Source: Geoglobus ahangari (GTDB lineage: Archaea > Halobacteriota > Archaeoglobi > Archaeoglobales > Archaeoglobaceae). Taken from it: a DNA stretch of 64,000 nucleotides. Below, one piece after another: positions 1 through 7,946 of the stretch. The notes beneath the pieces were generated by a model that had not been told where the DNA came from, made no database searches, and was given only the letters and a program-made list of their open reading frames with translations. The first letter of the stretch is position 1, and each line of letters opens with the position of its first letter. The stretch lies in the NCBI RefSeq assembly GCF_001006045.1, contig NZ_CP011267.1, forward strand, positions 1,426,001 through 1,490,000, written 5' to 3'. A program made the translations under genes and the position numbers.

Positions 1-46
1 TTTGCTTTTCCTTTCGCGTTCTATTTGTAGCATCCATCATACAGTA

Positions 47-60
47 AACTATATATATGA
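47..60 (+). promoter_or_regulatory. TATA-like promoter of the small membrane protein
   Basis: The run actatatatatga lies about 35-45 nt ahead of the ATG at 93 and resembles an archaeal TATA box. A GGTGAT ribosome site at about 82-87 precedes the start, so the transcript would have a short leader. Confidence 0.5.
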
Positions 61-92
61 TTAGCGGCGTTAACTAATATTGGTGATTAATC

Positions 93-320
93 ATGAAGGT
101 GTTCCTGACTCTGTGGGGCGTCATTTTCGTGGCCCTGTCGGGAATAAACATGGCAATTCTGTCCTACGCCTACGGCGGCTTCCCGGATCCGGTGGTTCAC
201 ATCAGGGTCATCGGGCTGACTATAATCGCCTCGTTCGCCTTTGCGGGGATCATTGGAGCCATAGCGGGAGTAACCGGAAACATGTCGCTCAGCAGCCCGA
301 AGAAAAGGGATACTATTTGA
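93..320 (+). CDS. Small membrane protein, two transmembrane segments
   Basis: This 75-residue protein has two hydrophobic stretches (about residues 3-27 and 38-62), with Gly-rich second helix and a short polar basic C-terminal tail (SSPKKRD). I do not recognise a family. The ATG at 93 follows a GGTGAT ribosome site and a TATA box, which supports it as a real gene. An overlapping frame from position 80 is treated as a shadow. A T-rich run just after the stop (about 322-342) could end transcription before the convergent JAMM gene. Confidence 0.6.
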   Translation: MKVFLTLWGVIFVALSGINMAILSYAYGGFPDPVVHIRVIGLTIIASFAFAGIIGAIAGVTGNMSLSSPKKRDTI

Positions 321-339
321 TCAACCAAATTTTTGTTTT

Positions 340-696
340 TTAAACCACCTCCACCTCTATTATGTTCCCCTCCGGGTCATAGGCTCTCCAGCATTTTCTG
401 CAGTAGGGGTAGTGAATGATGATGTGCACCCTGCCGTAAGAGGCGAAGGTCGAGAGATCTTCCGGGGATGGAGTAGGGTTCGAGGAGGGATGGCTGTGGA
501 CGGTGCCGTAGATCCTCATGCCCAAGGGTATCAGAGACGTGTCGAAGCTCGCGTAGTTCTCGCCCTGCTGGAAGGGGATGTAGACGAACTCCTCTATTAC
601 TCCCTTCTTTCCCGTGAGCAGCGCGAAGAACTCGTGGGGGTGGTTCTCCCTCGCAATCTCAAGCAAAGCTTCGAGGAGATCTCTTCTGATCTTCAC
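340..696 (-). CDS. JAMM/MPN+ zinc metalloprotease (archaeal desampylase-like)
   Basis: A 118-residue single-domain JAB1/MPN protein. The zinc site is complete: Glu22, then HSH at 67-69, Ser77 and Asp80 in the HxH-x7-SxxD spacing. Archaeal stand-alone JAMM proteins remove ubiquitin-like SAMP modifiers from proteins or from the sulfur-carrier pathway, so desampylation is the likely role, inferred from family. A CxxC pair (YCRKC) near residues 98-102 is an extra. The start overlaps the stop of hisC by 4 nt, so the two are co-transcribed, with hisC first. No SAMP or E1 gene is seen nearby. Confidence 0.87.
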   Translation of the reverse strand: MKIRRDLLEALLEIARENHPHEFFALLTGKKGVIEEFVYIPFQQGENYASFDTSLIPLGMRIYGTVHSHPSSNPTPSPEDLSTFASYGRVHIIIHYPYCRKCWRAYDPEGNIIEVEVV

Positions 697-1706
697 AACC
701 CGCTCACCACCTCGAGGAACCTGTCGTTCTCCTCCTTCCTCCCAACCGTAACTCTGAAATGCGGCCCATCAAGCCCCTCCAGACCCGTCACATCCCTCAC
801 GAGAACTCCCTCTTCCATGAGCCGCTCTGATATGTCTGGAACGTCGTGCTTCACAAGCAGGAAGTTCGCGCTGCTCTCGTAGACGTAGAACCTCTTCTCA
901 AGTTCCCTTCTCATCCTCTCCCTCTCGCTCAGGATCATCTCTGCAACTCTTCTGTAGTATTCAACGCTTTTGAGAGCCTCTACTGCCGCTATCTGGCCGA
1001 GCATTGAGAGTGAGAACGGGTTTCTGATCTTCTCTATGGCTCTAACCACCTTCTCGTCAGCTATCGCGTAGCCGACCCTCATTCCCGCGAGGCCAAAAAA
1101 CTTTGAGAAGCTCCTGAGCACTATCAGGTTGTCGTAGTGTTCGAGCAGGTCTGCACAGCTCGTCCCGGAGAACTCACAGTAAGCTTCGTCCACCACAACG
1201 TACTCGAAGTTCTGGAGGAACTCCTCGATCACCTTTCTCTCCACAACATTGCCCGTGGGGTTGTTGGGACTGCACAGGAACGCGAGCTTTCCCCTCTCGT
1301 AGCACCCGTCGATCCTGTAGCCCTCATAAACTCTCGTCTCCAAGCTTGCCTCCCTCAGCATAGAATACATGACGTACATGGTGTAGGATGGCATGGGCAC
1401 GAAGACCTTGTCGAGCGGGTCGAGCAGGATGTCTGTGACGAGCCTGATGATGTCTGATGCACCGGATGAGACTGCTATGTTTTCCACACCAAAGCCCGTG
1501 TACTCGGAAATGGCTTTTTTGAGCTCCCGGTAATAGGGAGAGGGGTAGCGGTTTATTTTGAAGATGTTGTTCTTAATCGCGGCTATCACATTTTCAGCCG
1601 GAGGATACGGGTTCTCGTTGGAGGCGAGCTGAATAACCTCCCTGTCAAAGTCCTCGGGAAATGGACCGGGATCGTATTCGTTGATAAAGTCAACAACTCT
1701 GCGCAT
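693..1706 (-). CDS. hisC: Histidinol-phosphate aminotransferase
   Basis: A 337-residue fold-type I PLP aminotransferase of the HisC subfamily, which converts imidazole acetol phosphate and glutamate to histidinol phosphate in histidine synthesis. Visible marks are the N-terminal LASNENPYPP substrate motif, CSPNNPTG near 145-152, VVDEAYCEF near 171-179, and the PLP lysine K202 in SFSKFFGLAGMRVGY. Length matches the family. A TATA-like gcttaaaacc (1729-1738, minus strand) sits about 25 nt before the ATG, suggesting a leaderless or nearly leaderless message. The downstream JAMM gene overlaps by 4 nt. No other his genes are in the window. Confidence 0.93.
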   Translation of the reverse strand: MRRVVDFINEYDPGPFPEDFDREVIQLASNENPYPPAENVIAAIKNNIFKINRYPSPYYRELKKAISEYTGFGVENIAVSSGASDIIRLVTDILLDPLDKVFVPMPSYTMYVMYSMLREASLETRVYEGYRIDGCYERGKLAFLCSPNNPTGNVVERKVIEEFLQNFEYVVVDEAYCEFSGTSCADLLEHYDNLIVLRSFSKFFGLAGMRVGYAIADEKVVRAIEKIRNPFSLSMLGQIAAVEALKSVEYYRRVAEMILSERERMRRELEKRFYVYESSANFLLVKHDVPDISERLMEEGVLVRDVTGLEGLDGPHFRVTVGRKEENDRFLEVVSGL

Positions 1707-1783
1707 AGCACTACTCGCTTTAGAGGGTTTTAAGCGTTGCCATACAAAGATGCACGTGTGGTTCTGTATGCGTATAATTCACA

Positions 1784-1793
1784 ATATTTAAAT
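1784..1793 (+). promoter_or_regulatory. TATA box of the split glutamate synthase operon
   Basis: The run atatttaaat lies about 30-39 nt upstream of the ATG at 1823, in the usual place for an archaeal TATA element. It is the only good promoter seen before the three tightly linked glutamate synthase genes. Confidence 0.6.
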
Positions 1794-1822
1794 AACCTTC
1801 CCGAGTGTTTTAGCCGATTGTT

Positions 1823-2740
1823 ATGTGCGGGATAGTCGGCATACTCTCTAAGGAGAAGAGGGACGACCTCGGCGCAATCGTCATCGAGATGATGAACAGG
1901 CTGCAGCACAGGGGGCGAGATGGGGCCGGTGTTGCGCTTTACGGAGGCCTTGACCTCAAAGAGAACGAGTACCTGATGAGGGTCGAGATTCAGGGCGAAG
2001 AAGAGGACAGAAAGGAGCTGATTGATGCAGTTCAGGAGCTCGCGAACCACTACGGGAGCGTCAAGTCAATCCAGAATATTGTGGAGGCTGAGGATTACTA
2101 CATCACAGACTTCCTCGTCGACAAAATGGACTTCAAGAGGCTCAAGAAGCTCGCCCTCGAGGTTCAGGGGATCGAGAATGTTGCTGTTCTCTCTGCAGGA
2201 AAGTTCGAGATGTTCAAGGACGTGGGGACGATAAATCAGGTGGACTCGATCTACAGGGTGTCGGAGAAGAGCGGAACCCACGCGATCGGCCACATAAGGT
2301 TCTCGACGGAGAGTGGTGTTGACAGGTATCACGCTCATCCCTTCCAGAGTTTCCTCTATCCGGACATAACGGTCGTTCACAACGGGCAGATAACAAACTA
2401 CTGGAACACGAGGAAGAAGCTCGAGGCGAAGGGCCACTACTTCACAACCGACAACGACACGGAGTGCATAGTGCACTACATAGCCGACAAGCTGCTCGAG
2501 GGGTACAAGCTGGAGGAAGCTCTGGAGAGTGCCGTCAGAGATCTTGACGGCCCGTTCGCGTTCATAATCGCCACTCCAGATGAGATTGGTGTAGCAAAGG
2601 ACAAGCTCGGTTTGAGGCCAGCGATGGTTGCGGAGGGAGATGGAATATTCGCCATCTCGAGCGAGGAGGTTGCTCTCGAGCCCCTCGGTCTTGAAACCGA
2701 GTATCTTGCTCCGGGTGATTTTAGAGTTTACAGGAAGTGA
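1823..2740 (+). CDS. Glutamate synthase, class II glutamine amidotransferase domain protein
   Basis: This 305-residue protein begins MCGIVGIL, giving the N-terminal nucleophile Cys2 of class II (Ntn) amidotransferases. The typical HRGRDGAG near 28-35, the TVVHNGQITN segment and the TDNDTECI segment follow. It would hydrolyse glutamine and pass ammonia to the FMN synthase subunit. In bacteria this is the N-terminal domain of GltB; many archaea encode it separately, and here the GXGXG and FMN domains follow as the next two genes with overlap or no gap. A roughly 90-residue stretch between the HRGRDGAG and HNGQITN motifs is longer than in the minimal domain. Confidence 0.9.
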   Translation: MCGIVGILSKEKRDDLGAIVIEMMNRLQHRGRDGAGVALYGGLDLKENEYLMRVEIQGEEEDRKELIDAVQELANHYGSVKSIQNIVEAEDYYITDFLVDKMDFKRLKKLALEVQGIENVAVLSAGKFEMFKDVGTINQVDSIYRVSEKSGTHAIGHIRFSTESGVDRYHAHPFQSFLYPDITVVHNGQITNYWNTRKKLEAKGHYFTTDNDTECIVHYIADKLLEGYKLEEALESAVRDLDGPFAFIIATPDEIGVAKDKLGLRPAMVAEGDGIFAISSEEVALEPLGLETEYLAPGDFRVYRK

Positions 2741-3423
2741 TGAAGATGGAGATAGACTGCAGAGATTTGAGCGTTAGGGAGATTAACAGGACGATAAAGG
2801 AGGCGGTAAAGAACGGGGAGAAGAGAATAGTTCTCCTGAACCCCGGCGCTAAGCACTACCTCGCAGCCGGTGTGGTTGGGGATGTTGAGATAATCGTTAA
2901 GGGAAGTGCGGGCTACTTTGCCGGGACGATGATTCACGGCGTCAGGATGATTATCGAGAAGAACGCCGGGTGGTTTGCTGGAGACAACATGACAGACGGC
3001 TACATAGAGATACAGGGGACTGCAGGGGACGGAGTGGGGCAGGGAATATACGGAGGAACCATCGTTGTGAGGGGCAATGCGGGTGCGAGGACTGGAGAGA
3101 TAATGAAGAACGGAACGATCATAATCGGAGGGAACAGCGACTTCATGACCGGGCTCTACATGATGGGCGGAAGGATGATCGTTCTCGGAAACCTCAGGGG
3201 GATGGCGGGAGAGAGCATAGTGAGGGGCGCGATATACTTCAAGGGCGAGGTGGACAGCCTCGGGAAAAACGCGAAGATCGTTGAGATTGACGAGCAGGAT
3301 GAGGAGTGGCTCAAGGAGATCCTCAAGGCTCACGATTTTCCTGCCTTCACGGAGAAGTTCAGGAAGATTGTCCCGATAAAGAAGAGGTTTGTTTACGGTA
3401 GTGCTCCATCGGAGGAGGGTTAA
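2740..3423 (+). CDS. Glutamate synthase, GXGXG (alpha subunit C-terminal) domain protein
   Basis: A 227-residue right-handed beta-helix protein with the repeated GXXGXXXG pattern of the GltB C-terminal domain (for example GSAGYFAGTMIHG, NAGWFAGDNMTDG, GTAGDGVGQGIYGG). In whole GltB this domain is structural and links the amidotransferase and FMN domains. Related stand-alone proteins serve formylmethanofuran dehydrogenase (FwdC), but the neighbours fix the glutamate synthase role. The ATG at 2740 shares bases with the previous stop; GTG 2737 and ATG 2746 are alternatives. The next gene starts directly after the stop. Confidence 0.9.
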   Translation: MKMEIDCRDLSVREINRTIKEAVKNGEKRIVLLNPGAKHYLAAGVVGDVEIIVKGSAGYFAGTMIHGVRMIIEKNAGWFAGDNMTDGYIEIQGTAGDGVGQGIYGGTIVVRGNAGARTGEIMKNGTIIIGGNSDFMTGLYMMGGRMIVLGNLRGMAGESIVRGAIYFKGEVDSLGKNAKIVEIDEQDEEWLKEILKAHDFPAFTEKFRKIVPIKKRFVYGSAPSEEG

Positions 3424-4860
3424 ATGGTATTCGAAATAACGATTGATAGGGACAGGTGTATAAAGTGCCTCAGGTGCGTCAGGTACTGTCCTACCGGCGC
3501 GCTTGCAGAGGAAGACAGGATGCCCGTTGTCAAGGAGCAGACTGCATGCGTTGGCTGTGGAAACTGCGTTGATGTGTGTCCCGCATCTGCAATACAGGTT
3601 TCCGGCACGTCAGACCTCGAGGACAGGGGGATCTGGAGCAGGAGCGTGGTTCACGAGATCTGGAGGAAGGCTGAGAGCGGAGAGTACCTTGTCAGGGGTA
3701 CTGGAGCGACGAGACCGGTTCCTCACTTTGACGACCTCGTAATTCTGCCGGCCCAGACGTCAAGGCCGCCCATAGACAAGTACAGGGAGCCGTGCGACAC
3801 GAGGGTTGTGCTCGGAGACAGGTTTGCCGAGCAGCCACTTGTCCTCGAGACGCCAATAATGGTCGCGGCGATGAGCTACGGTGCGCTGAGCCTTGAGGCA
3901 AAGGTGGCAATAGCTAAGGGCACGGCCATGGCTGGAACAGCGACAAACACTGGAGAGGGCGGAATGCACCCGGAGGAGAGGAAGAACGCCAAGCTCCTTG
4001 TTGCCCAATATGCGAGCGGAAGGTTCGGAGTTTCGAGCAGGTATCTTAACTCTGCTGACGCGATAGAGATAAAGATAGGGCAGGGTGCAAAGGCAGGAAT
4101 GGGTGGACACCTGCTCGGAGAGAAGGTTACAGAGGATATCGCGAGGATAAGGGGGATTCCACCCGGGACAGATGCGCTGTCTCCGGCAAGGCACATGGAC
4201 ATCATCGGGCCTGAAGATCTTGCGATGAAGATCGAGCAGCTGAGGGAGATCACCGACTGGAGGATTCCGATTGCAGTCAAGTACTCTGCAGGCAGGGTTG
4301 CGGATGACGTGAAGATCGCAGCCAAGGCGGGGGCGGACATAATCGTGGTGGATGGAATGCAGGGCGGGACAGGTGCAACTCCTGATGTTGTCGCCAACCA
4401 CGCAGGCGTTCCGACGATAGCCGCGATAGTTCAGGCAGATGAGGCGCTCAGGGAGATTGGGCTCAGGGACGAGGTCAGCTTGGTGGCTGCGGGAGGTATA
4501 AGGACTGGTGCTGATGTTGCAAAGGCTCTGGCCCTTGGAGCGGATGCTGTACAGATCGGAACAGGGGCTCTGATCGCTCTGGGCTGCACCGTCTGCAGGC
4601 AGTGCCACATGGGCAAGTGTCCGAAGGGTATAGCTACGCAGGATCCGAAGCTCAGGAGAAGGCTCGATCCCGAGAAAGGAGCGGTTAGGGTTTACAACTA
4701 CATCAAGGCAATGACCGAAGAGCTCAAAATCCTGACCCAGCAGGCAGGAAAGACTGACGTGAGAAACCTCGAAAAGGAGGACCTGAGAGCCCTCGACATC
4801 AACACGTCCGCAATAACGGGTGTGAAGCTGGCAGGGTGGGACAGGCCCTTTAGATTCTGA
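3424..4860 (+). CDS. gltB: Glutamate synthase FMN/iron-sulfur subunit with N-terminal ferredoxin domain
   Basis: 478 residues. An N-terminal 2[4Fe-4S] ferredoxin domain (Cys12, 15, 18, 22 and Cys42, 45, 48, 52) is fused to the GltB central FMN-binding TIM barrel. The barrel carries the MSYGALS segment, the GEGGMHPEE loop, KAGADIIVVDGMQGGTGA and, near the end, a CRQCHMGKCPKGIATQ cluster that binds the 3Fe-4S centre in GltS. It would reduce 2-oxoglutarate plus ammonia to glutamate; the ferredoxin domain replaces the separate GltD electron input, so the donor may be ferredoxin or an unknown dehydrogenase. Last gene of the three-gene operon. Confidence 0.92.
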   Translation: MVFEITIDRDRCIKCLRCVRYCPTGALAEEDRMPVVKEQTACVGCGNCVDVCPASAIQVSGTSDLEDRGIWSRSVVHEIWRKAESGEYLVRGTGATRPVPHFDDLVILPAQTSRPPIDKYREPCDTRVVLGDRFAEQPLVLETPIMVAAMSYGALSLEAKVAIAKGTAMAGTATNTGEGGMHPEERKNAKLLVAQYASGRFGVSSRYLNSADAIEIKIGQGAKAGMGGHLLGEKVTEDIARIRGIPPGTDALSPARHMDIIGPEDLAMKIEQLREITDWRIPIAVKYSAGRVADDVKIAAKAGADIIVVDGMQGGTGATPDVVANHAGVPTIAAIVQADEALREIGLRDEVSLVAAGGIRTGADVAKALALGADAVQIGTGALIALGCTVCRQCHMGKCPKGIATQDPKLRRRLDPEKGAVRVYNYIKAMTEELKILTQQAGKTDVRNLEKEDLRALDINTSAITGVKLAGWDRPFRF

Positions 4861-4926
4861 AAGTGGAATATCTGTCCCTTTATCTTGTTTTTGGTTTTCT
4901 TAATCTCCCTTATTGTTGATAATTCA

Positions 4927-5010
4927 TGCGGGGGGAGGGATTTGAACCCTCGAACCCCTACGGGACGGGACCCTGAATCCCGCGCCTTTTCCTGACTCGG
5001 CAACCCCCGC
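4927..5010 (-). tRNA. tRNA-Leu (anticodon CAG)
   Basis: The minus strand folds as a class II tRNA of 84 nt. The acceptor stem GCGGGGG pairs with CCCCCGC. The anticodon stem CGGGA/TCCCG holds the loop TTCAGGG, so the anticodon is CAG. A long variable arm and the T arm GAGGGTTCAAATCCCTC follow. No intron is seen and the 3' CCA is not encoded, as is common in archaea. The strong GC stem content fits a hyperthermophile. Confidence 0.93.
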
Positions 5011-5040
5011 ACTGTAGGTGGTGCTAAATTTTCCGGGCAG

Positions 5041-5050
5041 AATATAAAAA
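5041..5050 (+). promoter_or_regulatory. TATA box of the pilin-like gene
   Basis: aatataaaaa sits about 35-43 nt ahead of the ATG at 5084 and about 10-19 nt ahead of GTG 5060. The usual 25-nt spacing puts the transcription start near 5071, which favours translation from 5084 over 5060. Confidence 0.5.
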
Positions 5051-5083
5051 TTCTGGTGTGTGGAGTATGTGCAAAGCAATCAA

Positions 5084-5674
5084 ATGGAAAAGTTTAATTA
5101 TTATGTATTTTCAAAAACAGAACCTGTGAGGATTTCAGAGAAAGATAAAGGTTCAGCACACATGATTGGAATATTGCTCATCGTGTCTCTAACGGTCTTC
5201 CTCGCTTTCACGTTTGCCTCTGGCGTGGATGTGAGGCTGAACGATCCGGATATGGCGGTTCTGAGGATCAAGGATGACATAATCCCTCACAGAACCGGGC
5301 TCGGAAAGAGCAGCCAGATCGTGAAGCTCGAAATGCTGAACGGTAAGGGGCTGCGCGTCAGTGACATCCAGATTTCAGTTAAAATCGTGCGAAATGGGGA
5401 GGTCGTCGCCTCAGAGGTGTGCAGCGGCTTTCCGGTGGAGAGGTTCAGAGACGCGAGATGCAGCGGAGATGACATCATCGACAAGAGCAATTTGGGAAAG
5501 CGTGTCCTCGGAGAGCTGCACTTATCGGGAGATGGCCTGCTCGTTCCGGGAGAGTGGATCGGGTTCAGGATAAAGAGCAGCGGAATTGTTCTCGAGGAAG
5601 GCGATGTGGTCGTGGTCAGCATCCTGAATGCTGAAAGCGGGTTGCCTGTGGCTGAGGTCACCAGGAGGGTTTGA
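5084..5674 (+). CDS. Archaeal type IV pilin-like exported protein
   Basis: About 196 residues. A charged N-terminal leader (EKDKGSA) is followed by a single hydrophobic helix, MIGILLIVSLTVFLAF, and an extracellular beta-rich domain. This is the layout of archaeal type IV pilins, in which prepilin peptidase cuts just before the helix (around Gly-Ser). The globular part has three Cys residues. The ATG at 5084 is preferred because the TATA box lies at 5041-5050; GTG 5060 would add eight residues. The function of the pilus is not visible here. A membrane-anchored wHTH protein follows closely. Confidence 0.6.
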   Translation: MEKFNYYVFSKTEPVRISEKDKGSAHMIGILLIVSLTVFLAFTFASGVDVRLNDPDMAVLRIKDDIIPHRTGLGKSSQIVKLEMLNGKGLRVSDIQISVKIVRNGEVVASEVCSGFPVERFRDARCSGDDIIDKSNLGKRVLGELHLSGDGLLVPGEWIGFRIKSSGIVLEEGDVVVVSILNAESGLPVAEVTRRV

Positions 5675-5729
5675 TCCGACGTTCATCAACACCGTTAACT
5701 TTTTACGCCTGAGATCGAAACCAGCAGTG

Positions 5730-6215
5730 ATGGACAGTTCAGATGCTTTGCTTCTGCTTACCGGAATTGGGTTGCTCGTGTTTTCCTTCACCCTCGCGCC
5801 ATCCTCGCACCACTACATGATGATGGGGCCGTACTACCTCGGAATCCTTCCGTCAATCACGGCCATAGCTGGGATAGTCCTTATAGCCGTTCCGCTGATA
5901 AAAAGGGCATCTGAAAGCAGGGTCGCTGAGCATCCAGACATCACCAAATCTGACGAGCTGGAAAGTGAAGCGGGCAATGGAGTCCCGGAGAAGATAGAGG
6001 TTGCAGAGAGGGTTCTCGATGGTGACGAGAGAACGCTTTTTAGGCTGATCTACGAGAACGAGGGGATAACTCAGGACTCCCTGCACTTCAGGACGGGCTT
6101 TTCGCACTCCAAGATATCCACGCTCGTAAAGAAGCTCGAGGAGAGGGGGCTCATCTACAGGGAGAGATTCGGCAAGACGTACAGGATCTACCTGAGCGAC
6201 TGGCTCAAGGAGTGA
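5730..6215 (+). CDS. Membrane-anchored winged-helix DNA-binding protein
   Basis: 161 residues from ATG 5730 (GTG 5727 is equally possible). Two N-terminal transmembrane helices (about 5-22 and 30-55) with a short HHYMMMGPYY loop between them lead to a charged linker. A C-terminal winged-helix domain of MarR/IclR-like type follows (DERTLFRLIYENEGITQDSL, then HSKISTLVKKLEERGLIYRE). Archaeal proteins with this layout are thought to be membrane-tethered one-component regulators. It lies 55 nt after the pilin-like gene, so it may control that gene or a surface function; this is inference. Confidence 0.7.
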   Translation: MDSSDALLLLTGIGLLVFSFTLAPSSHHYMMMGPYYLGILPSITAIAGIVLIAVPLIKRASESRVAEHPDITKSDELESEAGNGVPEKIEVAERVLDGDERTLFRLIYENEGITQDSLHFRTGFSHSKISTLVKKLEERGLIYRERFGKTYRIYLSDWLKE

Positions 6216-6234
6216 AGCACAGGCGGTTCTCAGA

Positions 6235-6247
6235 AAAATTTAAAAAT
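6235..6247 (+). promoter_or_regulatory. TATA box for a leaderless Lrp-family gene
   Basis: The A/T run aaatttaaaaatt is centred about 28 nt before GTG 6270, so transcription would start at or next to the start codon. Confidence 0.6.
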
Positions 6248-6269
6248 TCGGTGGACGGCTTTTTCACTG

Positions 6270-6767
6270 GTGGTTCCGTTGAACAGAGAGTTGGAAATCC
6301 TCAGAATCCTCGAAAACAACTCGAGAATCTCCGCCAAGGAGATAGCGGAAATGCTGAACATGAGCGTTGAGGAGGTAGAGGAGACGATAAAGAGGCTCGA
6401 GGATGAGGGTGTCATTCTCAAGTACAAGACGCTCATAAACTGGGAGAAGGCGGGTGTGGAGGAGGTTTACGCGATAATAGACGTGAGAGTCAATCTGACG
6501 AGGGAGAAGGGGTACGACGACATCGCGAAGAGGATAGCGAAGTTTCCAGAGGTGCACGCGGTGAGGCTCGTCAGCGGAGACTACGACTTTCAGGTGGTCG
6601 TCAAGGGCAGAAGTCTGAAGGACATATCTTTCTTCATCGCTGAGAAGATATCCACGATCCCCGAGGTCAGGGACACGGTCACGCACTTCCTGCTGAGAAC
6701 TTACAAGGAGGAGGGAGAGCTTCTCTTCAAGGATGAGGAGGACAGGAGGCTTGCCATTGTCCCGTGA
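6270..6767 (+). CDS. Lrp/AsnC family transcription regulator
   Basis: 165 residues: an N-terminal HTH (about 5-50, with ILRILENNSRISAKEIAEML) and a C-terminal RAM/AsnC effector-binding domain (about 65-145) containing SGDYDFQVVVKG. Such proteins form dimers to octamers and sense amino acids. The GTG start at 6270 fits a leaderless message from the TATA run at 6235-6247. Its end overlaps the aminotransferase gene, so the pair is probably one operon and the regulator may respond to that enzyme's substrate; the ligand cannot be read from sequence. Confidence 0.9.
   Translation: MVPLNRELEILRILENNSRISAKEIAEMLNMSVEEVEETIKRLEDEGVILKYKTLINWEKAGVEEVYAIIDVRVNLTREKGYDDIAKRIAKFPEVHAVRLVSGDYDFQVVVKGRSLKDISFFIAEKISTIPEVRDTVTHFLLRTYKEEGELLFKDEEDRRLAIVP
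6745..6749 (+). promoter_or_regulatory. Shine-Dalgarno deciding a TTG start
   Basis: GGAGG at 6745-6749 is 7 nt before TTG 6757. This supports TTG 6757 as the aminotransferase start rather than ATG 6733, which has no such site at proper spacing. Confidence 0.5.
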
Positions 6768-7902
6768 CATTCTGAACATAAGGGTCAGGGAGCTGAAGCC
6801 GTCCGGCATAAGGAGGTTCTTCGAGCTGATAATAGGGAGAGACGACGTCATCAGCCTCGGCGTTGGAGAGCCGGACTTTGCGGTTCCGTGGAGGATAAGG
6901 GAGGAGATGATATACAGCCTCGAGAAGGGGATAACCTCCTACACGTCCAACTTCGGCCTCCTCGAGTTGAGAGAAGCTATCGCGGACTACTACAAAAAGT
7001 TTGGAGTTGAGACGAGCTACGAGAATGTTCTCGTCACCACCGGGGTGAGCGAGGGGATAGACATTGCCCTGAGGGCAGTGGTGAATCCGGGCGAGACCGT
7101 GCTTGTCCCGGAGCCAACATACGTCTCCTACCAGCCACTCGCGTTTCTCAGCGGCGCTGACGTCATTTCCATCCCGACATGCCCCGATTTCAAGCTTACG
7201 TTCGAGGATCTGGTCAAATACAGGGACAGAAACGTGAAGGTTCTCATGCTCAACTACCCGAACAACCCGACTGGTGTTAGCTACAGGAAAAAGGAGCTTG
7301 AGGAGATTGCGGATGCTGCCGTTGAGCTGGACTGCATTGTGATTTCCGACGAAATCTATGGGGAGCTCAGCTACAACTTCAGGCACGTGTCCATAGCCTC
7401 CCTGAACGGGATGGAGGACAGAACCGTGATCCTCAACGGCTTCTCCAAGGGGTTCGCGATGACGGGAATGAGGGTCGGCTACGCGATAGCCCCTGAGCCC
7501 ATACTCGATGGAATGCTCAAGATCCACCAGTACTCGATGCTGTGCGCTCCGGTTACCGCGCAGATAGGTGCCCTTGAGGCGCTGAGGAACGGGGAGGATG
7601 AACTGGAGAGGATGAGGGCAGAGTACATGAGGAGGAGAAACTTCTTTGTCAAGAGGCTCAGGGAGATGTTCGACGTGGTCATGCCAGACGGGGCGTTTTA
7701 CGCCTTCCCGGACGTCAGCTCCACAGGCCTGAGCGGGGAGGAGTTTGCCGAAAGGCTGCTCATGGAGAAGAACGTAGCAGTCGTTCCCGGCAGCGCCTTT
7801 GGGGAGTGCGGGAGCGGACATGTGAGGTGCGCCTACGCAGTCTCGATGGAGAAGCTCAGAGAAGCTGTGGACAGGATGAGTGACTTTGTGAATTCCCTTT
7901 AA
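6757..7902 (+). CDS. Class I/II PLP aminotransferase (aspartate/alanine type)
   Basis: About 381 residues from TTG 6757 (ATG 6733 would add eight). Fold-type I aminotransferase: LGVGEPDF near the N-terminus, YPNNPTG, SDEIYGELSY, and the PLP lysine at about K231 in NGFSKGFAMTGMRVGY. The substrate could be aspartate, alanine or another amino acid. The TTG start has a GGAGG site 7 nt upstream. It overlaps the Lrp-family gene by 11 nt, which suggests shared transcription and feedback control. A TATA-containing gap then separates it from the ferritin-like gene. Confidence 0.88.
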   Translation: MSRDILNIRVRELKPSGIRRFFELIIGRDDVISLGVGEPDFAVPWRIREEMIYSLEKGITSYTSNFGLLELREAIADYYKKFGVETSYENVLVTTGVSEGIDIALRAVVNPGETVLVPEPTYVSYQPLAFLSGADVISIPTCPDFKLTFEDLVKYRDRNVKVLMLNYPNNPTGVSYRKKELEEIADAAVELDCIVISDEIYGELSYNFRHVSIASLNGMEDRTVILNGFSKGFAMTGMRVGYAIAPEPILDGMLKIHQYSMLCAPVTAQIGALEALRNGEDELERMRAEYMRRRNFFVKRLREMFDVVMPDGAFYAFPDVSSTGLSGEEFAERLLMEKNVAVVPGSAFGECGSGHVRCAYAVSMEKLREAVDRMSDFVNSL

Positions 7903-7946
7903 ATTTTGACAAAAATTTTATATCTGTCACATCCACATTTTCACCA

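Noticed and set aside
412-882. 156-residue plus-strand reading frame across the JAMM and hisC genes
   Set aside because: It lies antisense to two well-supported genes and has no recognisable domain or promoter; a high-GC shadow frame.
6733-6756. ATG 6733 as the aminotransferase start
   Set aside because: GGAGG at 6745-6749 is placed for TTG 6757; ATG 6733 would increase overlap with the Lrp gene and has no ribosome site.
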